From positions 1 to 64,000 of the forward strand of contig LMZR01000022.1 of NCBI GenBank assembly GCA_001567105.1: DNA of 64,000 nucleotides, in the 5' to 3' direction. Positions 1 to 8,324 of this stretch are shown piece by piece. The DNA is from Chloroflexi bacterium OLB14. Lineage in GTDB: Bacteria > Chloroflexota > Anaerolineae > Anaerolineales > Villigracilaceae. The translations under genes and the position numbers were made by a program. Within the stretch, counting starts at the first letter, position 1, and every line of letters starts with the position of its first letter. The notes under the pieces are model-generated. The model was not told where the DNA came from. It ran no database searches and saw only the letters and a list, made by a program, of their open reading frames with translations.

Positions 1-1673
1 ATTGGCGCGAAGAAGTTGGCGGATTTATTACAGGTGGTTATGAACGTCAGCCTGCAACATTTGGCATGAATGGTATTCCAAGAGATTTCAAATTCAAATT
101 GCTTGAACCTGATTGGGAGCGTTTTACTCCGTTGATGGAAAATTCGATTCGTCGTGTGCCTGCTATTGAAACTGCTGAAGTAAAAATGTTATTGAATGGT
201 CCTGAAGGCTTTACACCTGATGGAGAATTTTTATTAGGTCCAACATCTGTTAAAGGATTTTGGGTAGCTTGTGCATTTTGCGCGCATGGACTCGCTGGTG
301 CAGGTGGCATGGGTAAAGTGATGGCAGAATGGATTGTAGACGGCTCACCTGAATGGGATACATGGCGATTGGATGTGAGAAGATTTGGTCCGAACTATAA
401 CAGTTTGGAATATGCTCGCGCACGAACATTTGAAACTTATACACAATATTATGATATTCACTATCCTGGTGAAGAACGATTATCAAAACGAAATGTTCGC
501 ATGTCACCTACTTATTTTAGATTACAAAGTTTAGGTTGTAGTTTTGGTGAGAAGATGGGTTGGGAAAGACCGAACTGGTTTAGAAAATATGAAGAACTTG
601 CTACACATGGTCACGAACCACGCGGTTGGATGCGACACAATTGGAGTCGCGCGATTGGTCACGAACATTTGATGACTCGTGAACATGCAGGCTTGTTTGA
701 TGAAACATCATTTAATAAATTTGAAGTGCGTGGCAAAGGTGCATTGAATTTCTTAAATACAGTTTGTGCCAATCAAATTGATGTGCCTATTGGTCATCTC
801 GTTTATACACAATGCTTAAATAAACGTGGTGGCATTGAATGTGATTTCACCGTCAATCGTTTGGCAGAGGATAGATTTTTCATCGTCACTGGAACTGCCT
901 TTGGTCAGCATGATATGTCTTGGCTTTCACTCAACATGCCCGAAGATGGAAGTGTCACAATTGAAGATGTCAGTTCTAATTATGCTTGTATTGGTATGTG
1001 GGGTCCCAAAGCCAGAACGATTCTTGAAAAAGTTACAGTGGATGATATTTCAAACGCTGGCTTCCCATATATGACTTCTAAACGAATGAGCGTGGGTGAT
1101 GTACCCGTTATCGCTTCACGCGTGACTTATGTTGGGGAACTGGGCTGGGAGTTTTATTGCCCCATGGAGTATGGTCTACGACTCTGGGATACATTGTGGG
1201 AAGCAGGTCAAAGTGAAGGTTTGGTAGCAGGTGGATATAAAGCCATTGAATCTCTTCGCCTTGAAAAGGGTTATCGTTATTGGAGTGGAGAAATTTCTCC
1301 TGATTACACTCCGTATGAAGCAGGTTTAGGCTTTGCAGTAAAGTTGGATAAAGAAAACTTCATCGGCAAAGATGTTTTAGTAAAACAAAAAGCAGATGGA
1401 ATCAAAAACAAACTTTGCACAATCACTTTAAGTGACGATAGAACAGTTGTGATGGGCAAAGAACCGATTCGCGTTGGAGATAAATTAGTCGGTTGGGTGG
1501 CTTCGGGCGGATTCGGTTATTCGGTCAATAAATCTATTGCTTATGCTTACTTGCCGATGGAATATACAAAAGTTGGTACGAAGTTAGAAATCGAATGTTT
1601 TGGTGAACAAGTTGGTGCTGAAGTTGCTCAATCCGTTTTGTGGGATGCAAAAGGGGAAAGGATAAAGAAGTAA
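1..1673 (+). CDS. Dimethylglycine/sarcosine dehydrogenase-like FAD oxidoreductase with GcvT domain (5' truncated)
   Basis: The frame is open from base 3, so the gene begins upstream and the ATG at 66 is internal. The first ~75 residues are the end of a DAO-type FAD domain (GFWVACAFCAHGLAGAGGMG), followed by an FAO_M-like linker, then a GCV_T domain (LFDETSFNKFEV, YTQCLNKRGGIECD) and a GCV_T C-terminal barrel (KSIAYAYLP). Family members oxidise N-methyl groups of dimethylglycine or sarcosine and pass the one-carbon unit to tetrahydrofolate. The true substrate cannot be read here. It heads a co-directional run of kinase, aldolase, aminotransferase, phosphatase and permease genes, which suggests demethylation of an amine fed into that route. 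Family call is secure; substrate is open. Confidence 0.85.
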   Translation, partial: WREEVGGFITGGYERQPATFGMNGIPRDFKFKLLEPDWERFTPLMENSIRRVPAIETAEVKMLLNGPEGFTPDGEFLLGPTSVKGFWVACAFCAHGLAGAGGMGKVMAEWIVDGSPEWDTWRLDVRRFGPNYNSLEYARARTFETYTQYYDIHYPGEERLSKRNVRMSPTYFRLQSLGCSFGEKMGWERPNWFRKYEELATHGHEPRGWMRHNWSRAIGHEHLMTREHAGLFDETSFNKFEVRGKGALNFLNTVCANQIDVPIGHLVYTQCLNKRGGIECDFTVNRLAEDRFFIVTGTAFGQHDMSWLSLNMPEDGSVTIEDVSSNYACIGMWGPKARTILEKVTVDDISNAGFPYMTSKRMSVGDVPVIASRVTYVGELGWEFYCPMEYGLRLWDTLWEAGQSEGLVAGGYKAIESLRLEKGYRYWSGEISPDYTPYEAGLGFAVKLDKENFIGKDVLVKQKADGIKNKLCTITLSDDRTVVMGKEPIRVGDKLVGWVASGGFGYSVNKSIAYAYLPMEYTKVGTKLEIECFGEQVGAEVAQSVLWDAKGERIKK

Positions 1674-1684
1674 ATTTGACAATG

Positions 1685-1731
1685 GACAATAGACCGTAGA
1701 CGATATGGTCAATGGTCTGCGGTCTATCGTC
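1685..1731. terminator. Imperfect hairpin/repeat after the dehydrogenase
   Basis: Arms of 17 nt (1685-1701 and 1715-1731) pair with one mismatch and one G-U around a 13-nt loop. There is no long T-run. The wording (GACAATAGACCGTAGAC) resembles a dispersed short repeat; a related fragment occurs near 54815. It may act as a weak terminator or mRNA stabiliser. Confidence 0.45.
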
Positions 1732-1819
1732 AGATAAATAAAAAGTTTTTGAAACAGAATCAAGTTGAAGTCTAGTAAGAAGCGTTGTTCGTAAATCTAA
1801 ACCAAACAGGAGAATATTT

Positions 1820-2755
1820 ATGATGGCTACACTTGCAATAGATAAGGCAATCGCGAAAGTCCCGTTTTTGGCAAAGTCGAAGAATGTTAAAAAGATTCCG
1901 TTAACTGGCGGAATCACAAACTTGAACTTTAAGATTGAAGCAGATGGCAGGGCTTATGTTTTGCGTTTGGCTGGCGAAGGCACCGATTTGCTGGGCATCA
2001 AACGCGATGTGGAGTGTGCCGCTAACAAAGCCGCTGGTGAATTGGGCATTGCGCCTGAGATTATGTATTTTATTGAACCTGAAGGATATATTGTCACAAG
2101 GTTTGTAAATGGTAAACATATTTCACCTAAAGATATTGTGCAACCTGATTATTTAGCGCGTGTTGCAAACAAGTTGAGATTGTTCCATCGCCGCGCACCA
2201 AAATTAAAAAATGAATTCAATGTATTCAAACGCGTTGAAATGTTAACGAGTGTTTCAAAAAAACATGGTTCAACTTTCCCAAAAGATTGGGATTTCATTA
2301 TGCAAAAGACAAATGAGGTGCGCAAGGCTTTGGAAAAAGATCCATATACACCAACGCCCTGCCATAATGATTTATTAAATTTGAATTGGCTTGAAGAAGA
2401 GGTGCCTGGTGAAATTGGCGAAATCCGTTTGTTGGATTGGGAATATGCAGGCATGGGTGATATTTTCTTTGACCTTGCAAATTTTTCTCATCATCATCGT
2501 TTGAACGAAGATCAAATTGAAGATTTCTTGTATTACTACTTTGGTGAAGTGACAGATAAACACTATGCCAGGTTACGTTTGATGTGGCCCATGTCTGAAT
2601 TGCATGAAGCCATGTGGGGTACAACTCAAACGGGTATTTCTAAATTAGAAGAAGATTTTCAGGGCTATGCTGATTTGTGGTTTGGGCGTTTTCGTGAGCA
2701 TGTGACTGATTTCAGATGGGAGCAGTGGTTGAAAGATGTAGCGAAGAAGAAGTAG
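1820..2755 (+). CDS. Choline/ethanolamine kinase-like phosphotransferase (APH superfamily)
   Basis: 311 aa. The N-lobe has LTGGITNLNFKIEADGRAYVLR; the catalytic loop is CHNDLLNLNWL (HxDxxxxN Brenner motif, around residue 182) and the metal-binding Asp sits in LLDWEYAGMGDIFFDLANF. These are the marks of APH/LicA-type kinases that phosphorylate a hydroxyl of choline, ethanolamine or another small amino alcohol. Two ATGs (1820, 1823) follow AGGAGA. It lies between an N-demethylase-like enzyme and an aldolase/aminotransferase pair, which suggests catabolic phosphorylation of an amino alcohol rather than drug resistance. Homoserine or hydroxylysine kinase activity is possible. Confidence 0.8.
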   Translation: MMATLAIDKAIAKVPFLAKSKNVKKIPLTGGITNLNFKIEADGRAYVLRLAGEGTDLLGIKRDVECAANKAAGELGIAPEIMYFIEPEGYIVTRFVNGKHISPKDIVQPDYLARVANKLRLFHRRAPKLKNEFNVFKRVEMLTSVSKKHGSTFPKDWDFIMQKTNEVRKALEKDPYTPTPCHNDLLNLNWLEEEVPGEIGEIRLLDWEYAGMGDIFFDLANFSHHHRLNEDQIEDFLYYYFGEVTDKHYARLRLMWPMSELHEAMWGTTQTGISKLEEDFQGYADLWFGRFREHVTDFRWEQWLKDVAKKK

Positions 2756-2770
2756 GTAAGTACACAGCGA

Positions 2771-2918
2771 AACCCGTTGGTTGAGTAGCCTCAAATGTTC
2801 TTTGAGAGGCGTATCGAAACCAACAGTTAAACAGAAAATAAAAATTTTTATAAACTTGGTGGTCTCGATACGTCACTCGCTTCACTTGTGACTACTCGAC
2901 CACCAAGTAGAAATAAAA
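2771..2918. repeat. MITE-like composite palindrome, copy A
   Basis: About 148 bp filling the kinase-aldolase gap. It holds two imperfect palindromes: GTTGGTTGAGTA...GTATCGAAACCAAC on the left and GGTGGTCTCGATACG...TACTCGACCACC on the right. Each is roughly the reverse complement of the other, separated by an AT-rich spacer. The 3' end runs straight into the ribosome binding site of the aldolase. Copy B (3804-3949) has the same architecture. Confidence 0.85.
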
Positions 2919-2927
2919 GGAGACCTT

Positions 2928-3803
2928 ATGTCTATCGTAAATGCAAAAGAAATTATGATCGAAGGTGCAAAGAACGGATATGCTGTCGGGGCGTTTAATG
3001 TCACTGACTTGTTGCAATTCAAAGCAGTGGTTGAAGCGGCAATTGAAAAGAAAGCGCCTGTAATTGTGCAAACATCTGTCAAACCATCTCAATTTTTGGG
3101 GACTCAATTGATGGTAAATATTTATCGCACATTGGCTGAGTCTGCGCCTGTGCCTGTATGCTTACATCTTGATCACTGCACAGATATTGAATATTGTAAA
3201 AAATGTTCAGATGCAGGCTATACCAACATTATGATTGATGCTTCCAAGCACCCATTTGAAGAAAATATTCGTCAGACCAAAGCAGTGGTAGATTATGCTC
3301 ACAGTGTCGGCAATATTTCTGTTGAAGGTGAATTGGGAACTGTGGGCGGCGTGGAAGACCAAATCAAAGTGGCGGAAGATGAAGCGCAATTAGCAAACCC
3401 TGAGCAATCAGTTGAATTTGTAGAACGAACTGGCGTGGATATTTTTGCCCCCGCCATTGGAACTGCTCATGGTGTTTATAAAACCAAGAATCCAAAAATT
3501 GATTTTGAGCGCATGGCGACAATTCACAAGATGTTAAATGGTAATGGAATCAAAACCCCTCTCGTTGTCCACGGGGGAACTGGTCTGCCAGACGATTACA
3601 TTGTCAAACTCTTACAGGCAGGCGGCGCAAAGTTTAACGTCTCTACTGAATTGAAACACACGTTGATTGACGCGAAATGGGAATATATCAATGCTCATCG
3701 TGATGAATATGACCCAGGCAAATTAGATGTCTTTGTGCGTGATGCCACTCGCAAGGCTGTGATGGGCTGGATGGATAAATTAGGCTGTAATGGAAAAGCG
3801 TAG
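2928..3803 (+). CDS. Class II (Zn-dependent) fructose-bisphosphate aldolase family protein
   Basis: 291 aa, usual length for the FbaA/GatY/KbaY/IolJ family. Visible motifs: GAFNVTDL near the N-terminus, zinc-site HLDHCTD (about residues 81-87), GELGTVGG, GTAHGVYK, and the phosphate-binding HGGTGLPDD plus FNVSTE. The enzyme reversibly cleaves a ketose (bis)phosphate to DHAP and an aldehyde; the exact ketose cannot be inferred. The start follows AAAAGGAGACC. Its position inside an amine-catabolic operon suggests it handles a DHAP-yielding or DHAP-consuming step there rather than central glycolysis. Confidence 0.85.
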   Translation: MSIVNAKEIMIEGAKNGYAVGAFNVTDLLQFKAVVEAAIEKKAPVIVQTSVKPSQFLGTQLMVNIYRTLAESAPVPVCLHLDHCTDIEYCKKCSDAGYTNIMIDASKHPFEENIRQTKAVVDYAHSVGNISVEGELGTVGGVEDQIKVAEDEAQLANPEQSVEFVERTGVDIFAPAIGTAHGVYKTKNPKIDFERMATIHKMLNGNGIKTPLVVHGGTGLPDDYIVKLLQAGGAKFNVSTELKHTLIDAKWEYINAHRDEYDPGKLDVFVRDATRKAVMGWMDKLGCNGKA

Positions 3804-3949
3804 AACCCGTTGGTCGAGTAAGTCGAGGCGATAGCCGAGACCGTATCGAGACCAACAGTAAATAGAAAACAGAAAATTATTATTAAACTGGTGGTTTCGA
3901 TACGTCACTCGTTTCACTCGTGACTACTCAACCACCGAGTAGAAATAAA
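3804..3949. repeat. MITE-like composite palindrome, copy B
   Basis: About 146 bp between aldolase and aminotransferase, beginning right at the aldolase stop. It has the same two-palindrome layout as copy A, with matching ends (AACCCGTTGG at the left, GAGTAGAAATAAA at the right), but the first palindrome differs in its loop. Any ATG upstream of 3962 in this frame lies inside the repeat and is unlikely to be a start. Confidence 0.85.
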
Positions 3950-3961
3950 TTAGGAGAAAAA

Positions 3962-5068
3962 ATGAAAAATATTGAAGATTATTACGCCCCGTGGGTAAAA
4001 GGGATTCCGATGTACATTTCGGAGCATATTGAATTAGCATGGCGCAGACCTGAATTGCATCGCATGATGTCAAATGAAAATCCATTGCCACCTTCTGATA
4101 AAGTTTTGGAAGCGATGTTCAAATACGCCAAGATGACGAATCGTTATCCAGATCAAGGTTTGGTTGTCCGCAGCAAAATTGCTGAAATCAATAATGTAGA
4201 TGGTCCGCAAAATGTGATGATTGGTAACGGTTCCAGTGAAGTGTATGACAACATCTTCCGCATGTTCCTTGAGCCAGGTGATGAAGTGATTCAACATACT
4301 CCCTGCTTTGGGATTTATGGTCTACGCGGAACATTGCTCGGTGCGAAGATGGTCTCTGTGCCGATGCTTTACGAAGACCATTTGCTAAAGTTTGACCATA
4401 AAGGTTTGATGAATGCCATTACTGATAAAACAAAAATTATCGTCATTCCTAACCCCAATAACCCAAGTGGCAACTTTATGGATCCTGAACACTTTATCCC
4501 ATTTGCTGAAACAGGTATTCCATTGATTGTTGATGAAGCATACATTGAATATGCAGGTTTGGGAAAATCTCAAGTGCAATTAACCAAGAAGTACAAAAAT
4601 GTATTGGTCACTCGTACATTATCAAAGGCTTATGGTTTAGCTGGTATGCGCTTTGGATACACTATCGGTCATGCAGATGTCATCAAACAAATTGCTGGTT
4701 CATTATTACCTTGGAATGTCGGCACAATTCCAATGTGGGCGGCATTAGCGGCATTTGAAGATCAAGAAGGTTTGGCAGAACGAGTCAAATTTAATAATGA
4801 TGCAGTGGATTACATCTCCGAATCTTTAAGTGTAATCCCTGGTTTTTACGTCATGCCTTCTAAAGCAAATTACATTCTCTTTGATTGTGGTGAAACAGGT
4901 AAAACTGGCAAACAAGTTTTGGAATATGCCGAAACCAAAGGAATCATCTTACGCGGTGAAAGCAAAAAGTATGGAAGCGATGGCTGGTTCCGCGTGACGA
5001 TTGGCTCAAAAGAAGAGAATGAGTTGTTTGTCAATACTATTCTTGAGTTTTTTGGGGTGAAGAAGTAA
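3962..5068 (+). CDS. Histidinol-phosphate aminotransferase-like PLP enzyme (class I/II aminotransferase)
   Basis: 368 aa from ATG 3962, chosen because TAGGAGAAAA precedes it. HisC-like marks: MMSNENPLPPS substrate loop, MIGNGSSEVYDNI, NPNNPSGN, DEAYIEYA, and the Schiff-base lysine in TRTLSKAYGLAGMRFGY. HisC homologues act on amino-alcohol phosphates or aromatic amino acids. No histidine genes are nearby, whereas an APH-type amino-alcohol kinase and a DHAP-type aldolase are, so transamination of an amino-alcohol phosphate is a reasonable inference. A true hisC elsewhere in the genome would support this. Confidence 0.8.
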   Translation: MKNIEDYYAPWVKGIPMYISEHIELAWRRPELHRMMSNENPLPPSDKVLEAMFKYAKMTNRYPDQGLVVRSKIAEINNVDGPQNVMIGNGSSEVYDNIFRMFLEPGDEVIQHTPCFGIYGLRGTLLGAKMVSVPMLYEDHLLKFDHKGLMNAITDKTKIIVIPNPNNPSGNFMDPEHFIPFAETGIPLIVDEAYIEYAGLGKSQVQLTKKYKNVLVTRTLSKAYGLAGMRFGYTIGHADVIKQIAGSLLPWNVGTIPMWAALAAFEDQEGLAERVKFNNDAVDYISESLSVIPGFYVMPSKANYILFDCGETGKTGKQVLEYAETKGIILRGESKKYGSDGWFRVTIGSKEENELFVNTILEFFGVKK

Positions 5069-5135
5069 ATAAGTAGACAAGTAAACAGGTAGACATGTGT
5101 TCTTGTTTACCTGTTTACCTTATACGGAGCAGACT

Positions 5136-5894
5136 ATGTCCAAAATAAAAGCAGTGTTCTTCGACCAAGATGGGGTGATTATTGATACCGAACGTGACGG
5201 TCACAGAGTTTCATTCAACATGACCTTCAAAGAATTTGGCTTCACTGATGAATGGAGTGTTGAGTATTATCACGAACTTCTTCAAATTGCAGGCGGAAAA
5301 GAACGCATGAAACATCATTGGAAGACTAAAGGTTTTTCTAAACCAATGACCGAAGAAGAGATTGATAACCTCGTCAAAGAAATGCACAAACGCAAGACAG
5401 CCTTGTTTGTAGAATTAATTGAAACTGGCAAGCTTGCCCTGCGCCCTGGCCTATATCGCTTTATGAAAGAGCTTATGGATGCAGGTATCAAAATTGGCGT
5501 GTGTACTACCTCAAATGAACAAGCCGCCAAAGCAATCACAGAAGGCGTTTTGAAAGATATTAAATTTGATGTGGTACTAGCAGGTGATGTGGTCAAAAAC
5601 AAAAAGCCAGACCCTGAAATTTATAACCTCGGCTTATCCACGCTTGGCTTGCAACCTGATGAAGCCTTTGTAGTTGAAGATTCCAAAAACGGCGTCAAAG
5701 CCGCCAAAGCTGCAGGCATGAAAGTCATCGTCACTACCAATGGTTATACCGAAAAAGAAGATGTTGAAGCAGGTGATGTCATTGTCTCTTGTTTGGGTGA
5801 CCCTGATGGTGAAAAAGCTAAAATAAGAAAAGGTGATATTCCAAACTTTGATGGTGTTGTCTATGCTAAGCAATTGATGGAGTTATTTGGATGA
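5136..5894 (+). CDS. HAD-IA family hydrolase (CbbY/phosphoglycolate phosphatase-like)
   Basis: 252 aa from ATG 5136 after CGGAGC. HAD motif I is FFDQDGVIIDTE, with Gln instead of the usual Leu/Met between the two Asp; motif II is CTTSN; motif III/IV is KNKKPDPEIY followed by VVEDSKNGVKAAKAAGM. A cap domain lies between residues ~20 and 100. Members hydrolyse small phosphate esters or isomerise sugar phosphates. In this operon it could remove the phosphate left by the upstream kinase. Substrate unknown. Confidence 0.8.
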   Translation: MSKIKAVFFDQDGVIIDTERDGHRVSFNMTFKEFGFTDEWSVEYYHELLQIAGGKERMKHHWKTKGFSKPMTEEEIDNLVKEMHKRKTALFVELIETGKLALRPGLYRFMKELMDAGIKIGVCTTSNEQAAKAITEGVLKDIKFDVVLAGDVVKNKKPDPEIYNLGLSTLGLQPDEAFVVEDSKNGVKAAKAAGMKVIVTTNGYTEKEDVEAGDVIVSCLGDPDGEKAKIRKGDIPNFDGVVYAKQLMELFG

Positions 5895-6094
5895 TATATT
5901 AACGAAAACATTTCCGATTTCGACACGTATCGGTTGAAAATTGCAAGTGTTTTGTTATATAAACTTACATCACAGCGAACGTTTCCTTGTGGAAGAGGAG
6001 GCAACTATAAGATGGATAACAAAATAATTTCGTAACTTCAAGCTCTTGATGATTTGTAAATAAAAACAAACTAAACTCAAGGAGATTTACGAAT
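5895..6094 (+). promoter_or_regulatory. Structured 5' leader with mini-ORF upstream of the APC permease
   Basis: 200 nt between the HAD gene and the permease. Visible pairings: AAAACATTT (5905-5913) with AAGTGTTTT (5945-5953), enclosing CCGAT/ATCGG (5914-5918 with 5929-5933); and TTGTTAT (5952-5958) with ATAACAA (6016-6022). AGAGGAGG at 5994-6001 is followed by a seven-codon ORF at 6012-6035 (MDNKIIS). The permease has its own AAGGAG before ATG 6095. I could not match it to a known riboswitch class by eye. It may be a cis-regulatory RNA or a translated leader. Confidence 0.4.
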
Positions 6095-7650
6095 ATGTCT
6101 AAAAGTAGTGAGCAAGATAAGAAAGTACTAAACAGTTTAGGTTACGCACAAGAACTCTCGCGTCGTATGGGCGGGTTTTCCAACTTTGCGATTTCCTTCT
6201 CGATTATTTGTATCTTAGCGGGCGGCATTTCTGCATTCCCACTTGCCTTTAATTCCACAGGTGGAGGTGGAGCGTTCATCGGTTGGTTTCTAGGAGGTTT
6301 GTTTTCACTGCTAGTTTCGTTTAGCATGGGACAAATCGCTTCAGCCTACCCGACAGCTGGTGGTTTGTACCATTGGGGTTCCATTCTTGGTGGAAGATTT
6401 TTGGGCTGGTTAACCGCTTGGTTTAACCTTTTGGGCTTGCTGTTTGTAGTATCTTCAGTAGATGTAGCAGTATATCAAGTCTTCTTTAGAGACTTACTAC
6501 TCGGCACTACATTTGGGGTCGATGTTTCAACTTTCGGCTTCTGGCATCAAACAGTGGGGTTGTTGATAATTTTAATTACACAAGCACTGCTCAATCACTA
6601 TGCATCAAAATAACAACTTTGATTACCGATTTAAGTGGTTACCTAATTTTCGCCCTAACTGTTATTCTAATCATCTCATTGTTTGTCTTTTCACCTGTTG
6701 CCATAGATATTTCTCGATTGTTCACTTTCACCAATTACACAGGTGATGCAGGTGGTGGCGTTGTGCCTGCAACTGGTAGTGTAGGTTTAGCCTTCTTCTT
6801 TGGTTTGATTTATGTGATGTACACCATTACAGGCTTCGATGCTTCAGGTCACACCTCAGAAGAAACGCATGATGCACAAACCAACGTACCTCGTGGTATG
6901 TGGACATCTGTATTTTATTCATGGACATTTGGCTTGGCTTTAGTAGCCGCCTTTATCTTAACCATGCCAGATTTAGATGCCGCAGCTGCTTCAGGCTTTG
7001 GTGCCTTCTTCGTACATGTTTGGGAGGCTTCACTGATGCCACCTGTTCTAAAAACGATTTTGGCAATTGGCATTTTCTTGGTTAACTATGCTTGTGGTTT
7101 GGCTTGTGTTACCTCAGCTTCTCGCATGATGTATGCCTTTGCTCGTGATGGTGGCTTACCTGCTTCAAACTTCCTCTCCCATGTAGATTCGAAAACTCGT
7201 ACACCTACCTATGCAGTTTGGGTGTCGGTTGCATTGGCATTGCTAACATCATATACAGGAAATATCGGTAAAGCGTTTGGCTTACAAGTTGATATTTTCC
7301 TTGTACTTGCAACCGCTTGTGCAGTCTTCCTTTACATTTCTTACGTTATCCCCGTTGTTGCTGGGATATTTGCAGAAGGCAAAACATGGACAAAGAAAGG
7401 TCCGTTTAATCTAGGTGCTTTATCTAAGCCGATTGCGGTTGTTGCTTCCATTGGTGTATTCCTCTTAGCTACAACTGGCTTCTTCCCACCCAACGTCCCT
7501 GTATTTTATTTAACATTGGCAATGGTCATCATTCTGCCTATCCTTTGGGTAGCAGGCATCAACAAATCATTTGAAGGTGTGCCCACTGGTGAAAAAATCA
7601 AAGAACGCCAAAAGATGATTGCTGAGATCGAAGCTAAATTCCAAGATTAG
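6095..7650 (+). CDS. APC-family amino acid permease, interrupted by a one-base frameshift
   Basis: The N-terminal 172 codons (ELSRRMGGFSNFAISFSI, ASAYPTAGGLYHWGSILGG) end at TAA 6611. The protein resumes one frame over with KITTLITDLSGYLI and runs to 7650. Restoring one G at about 6602 turns TAT-GCA into TAT-GGC and joins the halves as LNHYGIKITTLITD, as expected for the family, so this is one ~517-aa transporter with about 12 membrane helices. It resembles GABA/amino-acid/polyamine permeases (GFDASGHTSEETH) and is the likely importer for the upstream operon's substrate. The break may be a sequencing indel. Confidence 0.8.
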
Positions 7651-7678
7651 TATCGACTTTTTGTTCGTTTTGGTATAT

Positions 7679-7710
7679 AAAAGCGATGTCACAGACGTGA
7701 TATCGCTTTT
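7679..7710 (+). terminator. Hairpin terminator after the permease
   Basis: AAAAGCGATGTCAC pairs with GTGATATCGCTTTT around a 4-nt loop and ends in a T-run. It finishes only 3 nt before the ATG of the Nudix gene, so read-through RNA would fold tightly around that start. Confidence 0.75.
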
Positions 7711-7713
7711 ATT

Positions 7714-8253
7714 ATGGAAGAATTTCTTGATATCGTTAATCAGCAAGATATAGTTATCGGAAAAGAATTTCGCACTAAAGTGCATGAGATTGGATTGTGG
7801 CATCGTGGTGTGCATGTGTTTTTATTTAATCAACAAGGTGAAATGTTGATTCAGAAACGCAGTGCAGATAGAGCGTCTAATCCGCTGAAATTAGATTGCT
7901 CGGTCTCTGAGCATGTGCAGGCAGGCGAAAGTTATTTAGATGCGGCTATTCGAGGCATGAAAGAAGAATTGGGATTAGAAAATATTCAAATCAAAAAAGT
8001 AGCAAAATTCAGAATGAATTATGGGGTTAATGATAATGAAATTAGTGAATTATATGAGGGGATTGTTGAAGCAACGCAGGTAAAATTTGATACAGTAGAA
8101 ATAGATTCTATTTTCTATTTGAGCATGAATACACTACAAAAAATGCTCAAAGAAAATGAAAAAGAATTTTGTGGTTGGTTTATTGAGTTATTGAAATTAT
8201 ATTGGGGTGATAATAATGTGAATATGGAAATAATGACGCAAGGCTGGGGGTAA
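7714..8253 (+). CDS. Nudix hydrolase, isopentenyl-diphosphate isomerase-like
   Basis: 179 aa. The fold is IPP-isomerase-like: KVHEIGLWHRGVHVFLFN, then the Nudix region SEHVQAGESYLDAAIRGMK followed by EELGL. Two canonical positions deviate: the first Gly of the box is Glu, and RE is replaced by RG. The EExG glutamates that hold the metal remain. Relatives without the isomerase cysteine motif act as pyrophosphohydrolases of unknown substrate. No Shine-Dalgarno is visible before the ATG; the preceding permease terminator ends 3 nt upstream. Confidence 0.75.
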   Translation: MEEFLDIVNQQDIVIGKEFRTKVHEIGLWHRGVHVFLFNQQGEMLIQKRSADRASNPLKLDCSVSEHVQAGESYLDAAIRGMKEELGLENIQIKKVAKFRMNYGVNDNEISELYEGIVEATQVKFDTVEIDSIFYLSMNTLQKMLKENEKEFCGWFIELLKLYWGDNNVNMEIMTQGWG

Positions 8254-8289
8254 AAATAAATGCCTGTTGAAACAGAACCAAGCCAAAAT

Positions 8290-8317
8290 AAGGGTGAGGC
8301 GTTTCCGTCTCACCTTT
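8290..8317. terminator. Convergent hairpin terminator
   Basis: AAGGGTGAG pairs with CTCACCTTT around a short loop, lying between a plus-strand Nudix gene and a minus-strand lipoprotein gene. A/T-rich flanks make it usable on either strand. Confidence 0.6.
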
Positions 8318-8324
8318 GTATTTT

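Noticed and set aside
1820-2755. Aminoglycoside resistance gene
   Set aside because: The fold is shared, but the catabolic neighbours and choline-kinase-like motifs make an amino-alcohol kinase more likely.
3920-3961. Earlier ATG for the HisC-like aminotransferase
   Set aside because: It lies inside the palindromic repeat and lacks a ribosome site, whereas ATG 3962 follows TAGGAGAAAA.
5895-6094. Guanidine, glycine, THF or lysine riboswitch before the permease
   Set aside because: None of the core motifs of these classes could be found by eye, so only a generic structured leader is claimed.
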